Translations under genes and position numbers: made by a program
Notes under the pieces: generated by a model
What the model saw: only the letters and a program-made list of their open reading frames with translations
Database searches by the model: none
Told to the model about the DNA's origin: nothing
Assembly: GCA_963662895.1 (NCBI GenBank)
Contig: OY759981.1
Location: 310,001-374,000 of the forward strand
From: GWE2-42-39 sp963662895
GTDB taxonomy: Bacteria; Bacteroidota; Bacteroidia; Bacteroidales; Prolixibacteraceae
DNA length: 64,000 nucleotides
Direction: 5' to 3'
Part shown: positions 53,803-63,282 of the stretch, piece after piece
Position numbering within the stretch: position 1 is the first letter of the stretch
How the letters are laid out: every line of letters begins with the position of its first letter

Positions 53803-54093
53803 TTAATGATAATCGTTCTTGATATCGCATCCATTAAATGGACGTTTACATATTGGTTTTGATATTTGCGTTAGGTTTTTCAATGAAATCGAAATATTAT
53901 CTCCAACACTTAACATTGAGTAATAGTAATCTAATAGTTCATTATCCGGGGTCATCCCACCAACGTTCAAGGTACATTCACCTTTGTTGACTGTAATTAA
54001 TACTGATTGATTATTATCTATAGACACGACCCCGACCTTGTCTGAAGGGATATACAATGGAAGTCTATTTATTTTTAATACAGTAAATTTCAT
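53803..54093 (-). CDS. Unknown small protein (96 aa)
   Basis: From the ATG at 54093 (MKFTVLKINRLPLYIPSDKV); an ATG at 54147 in frame adds 18 residues that overlap what looks like another reading frame, so it is less likely. The protein seems beta-rich, has no signal peptide, and ends with two cysteines (PICKRPFNGC). No family recognised. It is 57 bases upstream of the ATPase gene on the same strand, probably the first complete gene of that run. Confidence 0.5.
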   Translation of the reverse strand: MKFTVLKINRLPLYIPSDKVGVVSIDNNQSVLITVNKGECTLNVGGMTPDNELLDYYYSMLSVGDNISISLKNLTQISKPICKRPFNGCDIKNDYH

Positions 54094-54100
54094 ATTTGAT

Positions 54101-54300
54101 TTACTTAATATGGTCTCGGACAATTCCAAATATGTTGTCCTTGACAATACCTGAAACAGTCATAACACTTTCACCTTGGCACAGAACCTTTATTAACTCA
54201 TTCTGTTCACTAAGCCTTTTTCTTCTGAATAATCTTGTGCTGAACTTGAATATTGTATGAAGAGGAACAGAATAATCAGTATGTGGATTTTATTAGTCAT
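54101..54300 (-). pseudogene. Possible frameshifted short secreted protein
   Basis: From the ATG at 54300 a clear signal peptide is read (HILIILFLFIQYSSSAQ) but the frame stops at 54193 after 35 residues. Another frame then gives a plausible continuation (QNELIKVLCQGESVMTVSGI to a stop at 54101), just 7 bases before the next gene. One indel would join them into a small exported protein of about 65 residues. It could also be chance. Confidence 0.35.
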
Positions 54301-54673
54301 AATGGTATGTTCTCATTAAGCTTCAGTTATTCTGGTATAGCTTGTTTTCTGTTTCTGAATATAAATTGTAAAAAAGGGATCAATAAAAGTTAAATACGAG
54401 GCTGTCCAAAAAGTAAAAGGCTAGATTATTAACTTACGATTTGAAAGTTACCATTTGATTTTACCCATTTTTGTCTGCCGGAAGGCGGGCAAACTTCCCG
54501 CCAACTGGCAGATGACTTTAAAGTCTCCCTTTACCGGGATTTAGGGGTATTATTTGTTACCTTATTGGATCTGTGCATTTTGAATACGATTTACTTTTTT
54601 GACAGCCTCTGTATTATTTTTTAAGATCGATGATTTTATAAGTTTCCCAAAAATTAAAGTTTGACCAATAAAC
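54301..54673. other. Gene-free region carrying a MITE
   Basis: Between the short secreted ORF and the DUF4998-type gene. It contains the 212-bp inverted-repeat element at 54398-54609; the rest is AT-rich with no gene. Confidence 0.6.
54398..54609. mobile_element. MITE with 20-bp terminal inverted repeats
   Basis: GAGGCTGTCCAAAAAGTAAA at 54398-54417 matches the inverse of 54590-54609 at 19 of 20 positions. The 212-bp element has no gene. Inside is a nested hairpin (CTGCC and GGCGGG near 54476 against CCCGCC and GGCAG near 54500). The ends look like those of IS5/IS1182-type elements of Bacteroidota, so a full-length IS elsewhere could move it. No target duplication is clear. Confidence 0.8.
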
Positions 54674-56380
54674 TTACAGTGTTGATTTTACCTGTCCGTA
54701 GAGAGTCATTTCAGTTAGCTGAGCTCCCTTTCCATCAACGGTTTCTACAACTCTGTATCGCAAGTAGCGAATATCCGGACCGGGTGCAACATCGAACTCA
54801 ACGCTCTGCTTGTTGGCTCCATCAACCGGACCTCTAAATAACAGTTTCCATCCTTTTGCTTCAAATTCAGAGGCACTACTCGCTGATGTTTCGGCATTGG
54901 TAATGTCTATAATTCCCCAAAGTTCAACCAATGTTGGATTATTTCCTGCAAAATTATTAGGATCTCGCAAATCGAGACGACACTTTTGAATTTGTGCAAT
55001 AACTCCCAGATCAATAGTAAAGTGATGAGGGATGGCATTTTCTCCTGAATGGTATCCATAAACATCGCTACCCGACCAGCTTCCATCACCATCAAAAAGA
55101 TATTTTGAAGGATTGGCTCCGTACGATGTTCCCGGATTGTCATCCGACATTCCTACAAGTTTGAATAGGCTTTTGTTTAGAGGTAACGGCTGTATATTTT
55201 GTCCCCAGAAAGTCATCTCAACCAATTGAGCACCTTCTCCTCCAACCGTTCTTGTTACCCGGTATCTTAAATAGCGTACATCGGGTCCGGCTGGAACGTC
55301 AAATTCTACACTTTGGTTGTTCTCACCATCCACCGATCCTCTGTAAAGTAACTTCCATCCTTTTGCCTCGAATTCAGAGGCGCTACTTGAGGAAGTTTCG
55401 GCATTGGTAATATCCATAATACCCCACAGTTCGACTTCGGTTGGATTATTCCCTGCGAAATTTTTTGGATCTCTTAAATCGAGACGACATTTACGAATTT
55501 GAGCAGTAACACCCAAATCGATGGTGAAGTGGTGCGGAATAGCATTTTCGCCTGAGTGGTACCCATAAACATCACTACCTGACCAACTTCCATCACCGTC
55601 AAAAAGATATTTAACAGGATCGGCTCCATAAGAAGTTCCCGGATTATCATCAGACATTCTCACCAGAGAGAATAAACTTTTATCGAGTTGATCGAAGGGT
55701 GGTGCGGGAAGTTCTCTGACGACTTTTTCAAGATAAATTGAATCAAATCCCATTATCCCGGATTGGATAACCGAAACAATTTCCATTTTACCCAGAGGTT
55801 TCCAGTTTATTAGAGGTGTGCTTGAATCATCAGGAGTTACAACCACCTGAGTCATTTCACTTTTATTATTTTCATAAGAAAGTTCTGTGAAAATAACGTA
55901 TTCTGATTCGGCTTTATCTGCCCATTTTACGGTTGCATCGCCATCTTCCAGATCTATTCCTATAATGCGTCGGGTTGATTGTGTCGATTTAAAAATATCA
56001 CCAACTGCTCTTCCTCTTGCTATTTGCAAAACCGACTTGTTGCCATTTGTGTCTTTTGTATAGACCTTAAACTCATAAGTACGTTCTTGCAGACTATCAA
56101 TAATCATTTCAAATCGTTCCTTTTCTGTCTTGTCAATGGAAAAGGTTTTAGACTGATCTTCCCACTCAACGATACACTCTTTCGAATTACCCAGGAAGCA
56201 GGTCATTCCGGTCATTTTCACTCTTTTATATCCACTAAAAACTTCTAGTGAATCAAGTTTGCCTGCATAGATTTTTTCTCCCTGCAGGTATTGCTCATAA
56301 TTGGAGTCCATATCGCTGCATCCAAATGCAGTAATGAGGAGGATTAAAAATGAGAATATATTCAAAAATTTTGTTTGCAT
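54674..56380 (-). CDS. DUF4998-type lipoprotein with duplicated discoidin-like domain
   Basis: Surface lipoprotein of 568 residues (lipobox AFGC at about 18-21). The N-terminal 230 residues resemble DUF4998 (YAGKLDSLEVFSGYKRVKMT). Then come two nearly equal units of about 160 residues, each starting KSLFxLVxMSDDNPGTSYGA and containing YLFDGDGSWSGSDVYGYHSG, FTIDLGV and ELWGI; they look like F5/8 type C (discoidin) carbohydrate-binding domains. The likeness between units is high enough to indicate recent duplication. Gene order places it as a surface glycan-binding protein of the SusC/D locus. Confidence 0.82.
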   Translation of the reverse strand: MQTKFLNIFSFLILLITAFGCSDMDSNYEQYLQGEKIYAGKLDSLEVFSGYKRVKMTGMTCFLGNSKECIVEWEDQSKTFSIDKTEKERFEMIIDSLQERTYEFKVYTKDTNGNKSVLQIARGRAVGDIFKSTQSTRRIIGIDLEDGDATVKWADKAESEYVIFTELSYENNKSEMTQVVVTPDDSSTPLINWKPLGKMEIVSVIQSGIMGFDSIYLEKVVRELPAPPFDQLDKSLFSLVRMSDDNPGTSYGADPVKYLFDGDGSWSGSDVYGYHSGENAIPHHFTIDLGVTAQIRKCRLDLRDPKNFAGNNPTEVELWGIMDITNAETSSSSASEFEAKGWKLLYRGSVDGENNQSVEFDVPAGPDVRYLRYRVTRTVGGEGAQLVEMTFWGQNIQPLPLNKSLFKLVGMSDDNPGTSYGANPSKYLFDGDGSWSGSDVYGYHSGENAIPHHFTIDLGVIAQIQKCRLDLRDPNNFAGNNPTLVELWGIIDITNAETSASSASEFEAKGWKLLFRGPVDGANKQSVEFDVAPGPDIRYLRYRVVETVDGKGAQLTEMTLYGQVKSTL

Positions 56381-56423
56381 AATGCTCTAATTTTTAGATT
56401 TAAAATCAAATCAGAAATGGCTT

Positions 56424-57635
56424 TTACTGTAATTCTGTGTTTGTAATCTCGCCCCAGAAAGAGAGTTCGCCGATTACTGTTACTTGTTGGTCTCCCCAGG
56501 TTTCAAGATTTTCAATCCGAATAAAGCGAACTTCCACTAGATTATTTACATCAAATTCGAAATCTTCGCCCTTATCCTGGAACTCAATATCTTCGGAACT
56601 CACTTGCCCAATTGGTAATCCTGATGGTTTAAATGAATGGCAATCTTTTAAAAGTGTCCATCCTGCAGTCGGATTTGCTGCATCGTATGGAGGTAGCTTA
56701 TTAATATCCAGGGTTCCGTAGATTTTAAAGTGTTTCGGATTTCCGTGTTTATACAATTCGTATCCTCCTCGTTGGTAAAGTTTAAATCGGCTCAATTTAA
56801 CAGTTGTACCAAGGTCAATAGTAAGATAATGAGGAAGTGGTTCAAAGTTGGTGTGACCACAGTTCCATTGATCGCTCCATCGATTATCCCACATCTGGCG
56901 AGCATTAAATCCATATTCATCAAAACTCATGTCGTTCGGTAATTTAAAAATGGAGAACAATGACTTATCCAGAAAATCATCAGGAATTGGCGTAACCTCA
57001 AAATCCACTGTTTCTGATTGGTTTCCCCAGCGATCTTCGACATAGATGCCAAATTTTGTTTTTTTACTTTTATAACCGCGGAAACTATATGTCCCTGATT
57101 TCTGACTGGTAAAAAATGATTCTCTAAAAACCATTTTCTGTTGGACTGAATCGTATACCAAGACATTGATTGAAACTTCGGCTCGCAATGGATTTTCGTA
57201 TGACACTTTAATTCCGCCATAATCCACTTCTCCTTTAATACTTGGAAGTATTTGCTGAACTGAGGGCAATAACGGTGATATGGTGATTTCGGTTGGTTGC
57301 GATACATTTTCACCGCGATCAACTGCATAAAGTTCAACCGGATATTCTCCCATCGCTCCAATACCTTGAATTGACAGTGAGTCAATAACTGCAGAAGATT
57401 TTACTTCGCGTTGTTTGCCATTGTTATCGGTAAAAATGGCTTTCACATAAAGAACATCTACATCAGCGGGTGCTGTATAATAAATCACTGCACCTCCGTG
57501 GGTATTGACAACCTTATCGACAGTTACCTGACCTGGAGCAATGCCATCGGATCCATAGACTTTGTGTTCATCCTCCTTGCATCCTGCAAATAGTAGAACA
57601 CCACATATTATTGATAAGATAATTTTATATTTCAT
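56424..57635 (-). CDS. DUF4959/DUF5126/DUF5000 surface lipoprotein
   Basis: A 403-residue lipoprotein (lipobox FAGC, Cys19). The order is the standard one: DUF4959 (about 25-125, GIAPGQVTVDKVVNTHGGAV), DUF5126 (130-230, VEDRWGNQSETVDFEVTPIP) and a C-terminal DUF5000 discoidin-like domain (RQMWDNRWSDQWNCGH, HYLTIDLGTTVKLSRFKLYQ, FKIYGTLDINKLP). It probably binds the target glycan at the cell surface. It lies between susD and the DUF4998-type gene. Confidence 0.88.
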   Translation of the reverse strand: MKYKIILSIICGVLLFAGCKEDEHKVYGSDGIAPGQVTVDKVVNTHGGAVIYYTAPADVDVLYVKAIFTDNNGKQREVKSSAVIDSLSIQGIGAMGEYPVELYAVDRGENVSQPTEITISPLLPSVQQILPSIKGEVDYGGIKVSYENPLRAEVSINVLVYDSVQQKMVFRESFFTSQKSGTYSFRGYKSKKTKFGIYVEDRWGNQSETVDFEVTPIPDDFLDKSLFSIFKLPNDMSFDEYGFNARQMWDNRWSDQWNCGHTNFEPLPHYLTIDLGTTVKLSRFKLYQRGGYELYKHGNPKHFKIYGTLDINKLPPYDAANPTAGWTLLKDCHSFKPSGLPIGQVSSEDIEFQDKGEDFEFDVNNLVEVRFIRIENLETWGDQQVTVIGELSFWGEITNTELQ

Positions 57636-57754
57636 CTGTATTTATTTTTTATTTGTCAGATGTAACGAACCTTCAGGTATTTTTGATTACCGTTCGTGAT
57701 TCGTTCCATTTTGCAATGTTTTATTGATAAAATAGTTCATATAGAATCAAATAA

Positions 57755-59683
57755 TTACCATCCTGGACTTTGTACCAGATTTGGATTGCGCAGCATCTCA
57801 TTTTGACTAATAGGCCATAAATAATCTTTGGTAAGGAAATCTCTGTAATAGATATTTTTTACCTGATAGAAGCCTTTTGTGTCAGCAGCATAGATATTCC
57901 ATCCACGTATAGGGCGATTGAAATAATCACCGGCTAATTTCCATCTGCGCAAGTCCCAGTAACGATGTCCCTCGAAAGCCAGTTCAATCATTCTTTCCTG
58001 TTGGATGATTTCGCGCATGCCTTCTTTTGATTTTGGTTTTGCTGGTTGTTTTGAGTATTGCGCCCAGGTGCTAACTAAATCTGATCCTTTATCTAATCCA
58101 GCTTTGGTTCTTACCCTTTGAATGTATTCATACACTTCTGCATCAGGAGCATCTTTTACTTCGTTTAATGCTTCGGCATACATTAAATATAAATCGCTAA
58201 GTCGAATAATCGGGAAGGTGTAAGCTTCAACTGTTCTGGTTGTTTTCGTTATAATATTTTCATAATTAACGAGCTTTTTGGTAAAGTATCCGGTGATTGA
58301 ATAAATCTCGGTACCACTCTTTCCTGATGTCTGTCCGGCTTTGGCATTAAGGTACGGGATATCTTCGGTATTTTCTGTTTCCATTGAGAACCATTTGCCT
58401 CCATCAAAACCGACATAAGCATAAAAACGTGGTTCGCGGTAAGTATGGAGTTTAGCTGTCGTGTAATATTTTTGTAAATAGTATTTGTGGTCGTCAGCGA
58501 TTTCGTCTTTCACCTCAGCCGGAAGATATCGATTGGCATAATCCCAGGTTTTATCTTCGTCAATTGGAACTCCATGAACGGAATAAAAATCTTCGACCAT
58601 ATTGAGGGTTGGCGCATGCGATTTTTTTGTTGATTCATATTCTGCACTATGATCGCCTGTCCAGCGAGGCTGACACCAATTCTGTAATGCCACAGTCCAG
58701 TTTGGGCCTACTCCAAAGATTGTTTCTTTGTTATATCTGTCGGTGATTGTTGCCCTTAAGGTAAGTTCTTCTCTCACTGTAGGACTGATTTCACCTATTG
58801 GAAGCAGATCGGTAAAGGAATATAATTCATGACCAGCAGCTTCAGCAGTTTGGATAGCATCGAGGCAAGCATCTTTGGCTGCAACCCACTTCGTTGCGTC
58901 AAAGGTTGGATTTATCAGGTTTTCACCCTCTTTGTTTGTAAATCCGGTGAAATCCTGGTTGCCATTGAACAAGGGGCTTGCAGCCAGCATCAATACTTTT
59001 GCTTTGATGGCTTTTGCAGCAGGCAAAGTAAGCCGGCCATTTTCGGTATGAATAAATTTAATGTAATCAGGCAGGTCACCACTGTTAATGGCTTCATCAA
59101 GCAAAGAAACAATGTAACTTACCACTTCGTCTACGGGTTTGCGCTCAACATATGTTTCTTCAGAACTTGCATCCACTGAAATATTCTTATCAACAATTGG
59201 TATTGGTCCATACATTTGCATCAATAAAAAGTGAAAGTAGGCTTTCAAGGTTTTTGCTTCTGCAATCCATCTTCTTTTCTCATCCATGTCCAGACCAGGA
59301 ATATCTCTCAGATTTTCAAGAAATATATTACAGTCGCGCAAACTAACAAACAAGTTATACGCTCCACGTCTGCCTTCCCAAAAGTTTAGATAAGGGTCAA
59401 TTGAATTTTGCATGCCCTTTGCCAAACGCAGGCTGGTTTCATTATTCATATAAAAATCCTTTTCTGCATAATACCAGATTTCATCGCCAGCTACCATTGC
59501 AAAATTTTCTACCGGATTAGCTTGTTCCGGAATATAACTATAAATGGTTGCTAAATATTTCTGTGCAGATTCTCTTGTGTTAAAGGCAATTTCAATTGTT
59601 GCGATATTATCGGGTACGATATCAAGATATGAGTCGCAACCAAAGAGAAAAGTCACCAGTGTGATTAAAATATATCGTTTCAT
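57755..59683 (-). CDS. SusD/RagB-type nutrient-binding lipoprotein
   Basis: Outer-membrane surface lipoprotein of 642 residues, lid of the SusCD transporter. Lipobox FGC at residue 16, then SYLDIVPDNIATIEIAF, the typical SusD opening (LDxxPxx). TPR-like helical core includes AEAKTLKAYFHFLLMQMYGP, and the C-terminal RagB region has RLSDLYLMYAEALNEV and ERMIELAFEGHRYWDLRRWK. It starts 10 bases after susC, as usual. Confidence 0.95.
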   Translation of the reverse strand: MKRYILITLVTFLFGCDSYLDIVPDNIATIEIAFNTRESAQKYLATIYSYIPEQANPVENFAMVAGDEIWYYAEKDFYMNNETSLRLAKGMQNSIDPYLNFWEGRRGAYNLFVSLRDCNIFLENLRDIPGLDMDEKRRWIAEAKTLKAYFHFLLMQMYGPIPIVDKNISVDASSEETYVERKPVDEVVSYIVSLLDEAINSGDLPDYIKFIHTENGRLTLPAAKAIKAKVLMLAASPLFNGNQDFTGFTNKEGENLINPTFDATKWVAAKDACLDAIQTAEAAGHELYSFTDLLPIGEISPTVREELTLRATITDRYNKETIFGVGPNWTVALQNWCQPRWTGDHSAEYESTKKSHAPTLNMVEDFYSVHGVPIDEDKTWDYANRYLPAEVKDEIADDHKYYLQKYYTTAKLHTYREPRFYAYVGFDGGKWFSMETENTEDIPYLNAKAGQTSGKSGTEIYSITGYFTKKLVNYENIITKTTRTVEAYTFPIIRLSDLYLMYAEALNEVKDAPDAEVYEYIQRVRTKAGLDKGSDLVSTWAQYSKQPAKPKSKEGMREIIQQERMIELAFEGHRYWDLRRWKLAGDYFNRPIRGWNIYAADTKGFYQVKNIYYRDFLTKDYLWPISQNEMLRNPNLVQSPGW

Positions 59684-59692
59684 AACTTTATT

Positions 59693-62600
59693 TTAGAAGT
59701 TTACATTTACACCAAGGTTAAATACTTTTTGAATCGGGTAACCTAAACCGTTTCCCCCCATCTCAACATCCCATAATTTGAATTTACTTATCGTAAGTAG
59801 ATTTGTGCCGCTCAGGTAGAATCTCATCGAAGAAATTCCAGCTTTTTTTATAAAAGTATCTTTGGGGATAGTATATCCAATTTCAACAGATTTTAGCCTT
59901 AAAAAAGCACCATTCCGAATAAACCATGTGCTTGTTTGACGGTTGTTTTCTACAACCTGATTCGAAAAACGCGGCCATGCAGCATATAGATTCCGGTTAT
60001 CTTCCGACCAGTGATCATTCGCCCATACCGACAGCAGTGCATTGTTCCCAATTCTATTGTTCCAATCGTCACTTTGTGTGTCTTTATCATTAATATCGAT
60101 AAAAGGTGCTGTCTTATAAGTGTCAATAAAGAAAGAAGACCGGGCCGAACCTTGGAAGAAAAAAGAGAAGTCGAAATTTTTATATCCGGTTGAAGCACCA
60201 AAGCCATACATTACTTCCGGGTCTGTTGGATAGCCAATTGGAACAATATCATTTTCATCGATACGCCCATCTCCATTGATGTCTTTGTATTTAATATCTC
60301 CAGCCATATACTCTCCAAAAGTTTGAAGCGGAGAATTAGCGATATCAGCCTCATCAATAAAAAGTCGCTCGGCAATATAACCATACTGCTGATTCAATGA
60401 GTTCCCTAATCTGGATTTCCATGGCAAACCCGCCCCGGCGTAATTGAGTTCTTCGTAAACTTCAAACTTGCTGGTTGCATAAGTTACATTTCCACGAGCC
60501 ATTACCCAAAATGCTTCAGAGAAGCTGTGGCTAAAATCAACAGACGCTTCAAAACCTCTTGATGAAGCTTCACCAATATTGGCTTTTAAAGGAACTTGTA
60601 ATCCCATCGAACTAGGAACCTGTGAGCGATCCATGAGAATATTCGAACGATATTCATAGAAATAATCAGCCTGGATTTCAAACTTATTGAACAGTCCCAT
60701 TTCAATTCCAAGATCAGTCATCCGGGCTTTTTCCCACGAGATTTGATCGTTGCTGTACCTGTCAATACTTATTCCGGGAATGCCATTGAGATAATTTTGT
60801 CCAAAAATTGTTCCTAAGTTGTCATTGTTCATATTTACCTGCGAAATATAAAAGAAGCGATCATCTTCGCTCCCAATAGCATCGTTACCAACCAGTCCGT
60901 GGGTAGCTTTAAACTTGAGTTTATTGATAACTTTATTCATTGGTAACCAAAATTTTTCGTTTGATGCAATCCAACCAATTCCGATGGAAGGGAATAACCC
61001 AAAACGTTCTTTTGCTGCAAATCTTTCGGAACCATTGTATCCAAAATTTATTTCTGCAAAATAACGGTTATCGTAAGCATAAGTAAAACGACCGGAAAGA
61101 CCAATGTTTCTGTACGGTAGAGATTTCTGTAAACTACCGGCATTTGCGAGTTTCATTTCGCGCATAATTCCGACAAGCATCCCCGTAACTATATGTTTTT
61201 CTTTAAATGTACGGTTGTAATTCATTGCTCCCTCAAAATAAAATGAAGTTGTAATTTTTTTGTCCCCCTCGTGATATTGCAGATATTCAGTTCCTCCCTG
61301 GGGATTTAGTTCAAATAAGGAATATTCGTTAATTCCAGCATCATAACTTGAAAGAGAATAGTAGAATGGAGAATATGACCGGTTTACATTAAAAAACGAT
61401 TCTCTGGTGGTATTTCCTAAACCTCGTATCGATAAGCCCTTCGTTATAAAATTCAGATCTTGTTTTAATTCAATGATGGCAAGAATATTACTACGACTTT
61501 CATCTTTGTATCCTTTTACCATATCGGCATAAGGATTCAGGTAATCACCATGTTGACCAGCATTCCCAAACAGAATATGTTGTGAATATTTATTTCTTTC
61601 ATCCGGTTCATAATATTTGGGATATAGAACAGGATTTGTTTGCAGTGCTTTTCTGAATAAAGTTTCTCCTCCGTCAATAGGCCCGTTGTAATCATCAAAA
61701 TTACCGTTGAACCGAACAATAACCTCTGTACTCTTGGTTACGTTTATATTTACATTTGAACGCAACGATATTCTATTCAGCTTTACGTTGTTGTTGAAAT
61801 TGTTTCGTTTATCAACTTTCAGGATCCCATTATCGGTATTTATTGTACCCGCCAAATAGTAACGAGAAACTTTACCTCCACCGCTCAGGTTGAAATTAAG
61901 CCTGTCGTTTATGGCTTGTTTGTCAAACATCTCATCGAACCAGTTAACTGCCGGATATGCATATACATTCCGGTTCGGCTGTTCTGTCATTCTTATTTTT
62001 TCTAAAGAGTAAGCCCGTCCTCCAAGGGGATCTCTTGTCAGGATGGCTTCATTGTGCATCTTCATATAGGTTATGGGATCAGCAATATCCAACATCCGGG
62101 TCGGTAACGAAACTGATTTTTCGTATCTGATATTAAGCGATGCAGATCCTTCTTTACCTTCTTTTGTAGCAACTAATATGACGCCGTTTGCTCCGCGAGC
62201 TCCGTACAATGCAGTGGCAGTGGCATCTTTCATAATCGAAAAACTGGCTATGTCATCAGGCTGTAAACGGGCAAGATCGGTGGTCGATAATTCGATACCA
62301 TCTATCAGGATTAACGGAGACTTTTTATATCCAAAAGTTGTTACTCCCCGAACAAAGAATTCTGCATTGTCTTTACCCGGCTCGCCGCTTCGTTGATACG
62401 AAATCATACCAGGAATACGCCCGGCTAATGCGGTGGTTAGGTTACTGGCCGGAATTTTTAAGTCTGCTGGTTTTACAGTTGAAATTGATGCGATAACACT
62501 CTCCTTTTTTTGTTTCCCAAAGGCAACCACTGTTATTTCTTCCAGTTCATCATGCTTCTCTTTTAATGTGACCTTCACTTCTTTTTGCCCGGTATATTCA

Positions 62601-62965
62601 ATAACCTGAGAATCCATCCCGACAAATGAAATAACAACTTTATCTCCCATCTTTGCATCAATTGAGAATGCTCCTTTGTTATCGGTAATTGAACCTCCGG
62701 AGGAGCCTGCAATAATAATTGTCGCTCCGGGAAGAGGTAAGCCTTCTTCATCAACAACTTTCCCTTTTAGCGGATTTTGTTGTGCTACTGACGTGTTATA
62801 CGCGTTGGAGTCTCGCGTATTGGTCCCGTCTTTTTGAGAAACTGAACCTACGGCATAAAAATGCATGCTGAGGATCACGCAGATCATCCAGGTTGTTTTC
62901 GATACAACCAAGTACCTTAACTTCATTCTTTTGAAAGAATGACATCGTTTGTCTCTTCTTTTCAT
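59693..62965 (-). CDS. SusC/RagA-type TonB-linked outer membrane transporter
   Basis: Barrel of the SusCD transporter, 1090 residues. It has a long signal sequence, a carboxypeptidase-regulatory-like domain (about 68-140: GKVVDEEGLPLPGATIIIAG), the TonB box and plug start (ELEEITVVAFGKQKKESVIA), plug motifs GRIPGMISYQRSGEPGKDNA, FFVRGVTTFGYKKSPLILID, and MKDATATALYGARGANGVIL, and a barrel ending in FNLGVNVNF. No STN domain is seen, so the locus is unlikely to be controlled by a FecI/FecR system through it. First gene of the locus; a direct repeat lies in its leader. Confidence 0.96.
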   Translation of the reverse strand: MKRRDKRCHSFKRMKLRYLVVSKTTWMICVILSMHFYAVGSVSQKDGTNTRDSNAYNTSVAQQNPLKGKVVDEEGLPLPGATIIIAGSSGGSITDNKGAFSIDAKMGDKVVISFVGMDSQVIEYTGQKEVKVTLKEKHDELEEITVVAFGKQKKESVIASISTVKPADLKIPASNLTTALAGRIPGMISYQRSGEPGKDNAEFFVRGVTTFGYKKSPLILIDGIELSTTDLARLQPDDIASFSIMKDATATALYGARGANGVILVATKEGKEGSASLNIRYEKSVSLPTRMLDIADPITYMKMHNEAILTRDPLGGRAYSLEKIRMTEQPNRNVYAYPAVNWFDEMFDKQAINDRLNFNLSGGGKVSRYYLAGTINTDNGILKVDKRNNFNNNVKLNRISLRSNVNINVTKSTEVIVRFNGNFDDYNGPIDGGETLFRKALQTNPVLYPKYYEPDERNKYSQHILFGNAGQHGDYLNPYADMVKGYKDESRSNILAIIELKQDLNFITKGLSIRGLGNTTRESFFNVNRSYSPFYYSLSSYDAGINEYSLFELNPQGGTEYLQYHEGDKKITTSFYFEGAMNYNRTFKEKHIVTGMLVGIMREMKLANAGSLQKSLPYRNIGLSGRFTYAYDNRYFAEINFGYNGSERFAAKERFGLFPSIGIGWIASNEKFWLPMNKVINKLKFKATHGLVGNDAIGSEDDRFFYISQVNMNNDNLGTIFGQNYLNGIPGISIDRYSNDQISWEKARMTDLGIEMGLFNKFEIQADYFYEYRSNILMDRSQVPSSMGLQVPLKANIGEASSRGFEASVDFSHSFSEAFWVMARGNVTYATSKFEVYEELNYAGAGLPWKSRLGNSLNQQYGYIAERLFIDEADIANSPLQTFGEYMAGDIKYKDINGDGRIDENDIVPIGYPTDPEVMYGFGASTGYKNFDFSFFFQGSARSSFFIDTYKTAPFIDINDKDTQSDDWNNRIGNNALLSVWANDHWSEDNRNLYAAWPRFSNQVVENNRQTSTWFIRNGAFLRLKSVEIGYTIPKDTFIKKAGISSMRFYLSGTNLLTISKFKLWDVEMGGNGLGYPIQKVFNLGVNVNF

Positions 62966-63282
62966 AAATCTGTTTAGTTCGTTAAATTTTGTTTAGTTCG
63001 TTAAATATTGTGTCTTGTCCCTTTTTCCTGACCGGCAAAACACTTTATTAGTAATGTGGCGAATTTATTTTTAGGCGATTATTGTTCTAATTAATAGGGA
63101 GTTAATAAGCGGTTAATTTTGGAAAAATAGTGTTAATCGGGAGGCAAGTCGTTGTTTCTTAGTGAAGTATTCCTTTGTGCCTTGTCTGTCACTTTGCTGC
63201 CTCTCTTTTATAGTTCACATTATAAACGACCAGTCTTTGATTAATTTTCTATATTTATCCGACTGAAAAAAATCTGCAAAAA
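62966..63282. promoter_or_regulatory. Divergent regulatory region of the SusC locus
   Basis: 317 bases between the divergent susC and sensor genes. It contains the direct repeat at 62972-63006 and three GTTAAT boxes at 63101, 63112 and 63132 (start spacing 11 and 20), which could be an operator. No clear -7 box for susC was found. Confidence 0.45.
62972..63006. repeat. Direct repeat in the susC leader
   Basis: GTTTAGTTCGTTAAAT at 62972-62987 recurs exactly at 62991-63006 (period 19), ending 7 bases from the susC start. It would be within the mRNA leader of susC and could be a regulator or RNA-binding site. Confidence 0.7.
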
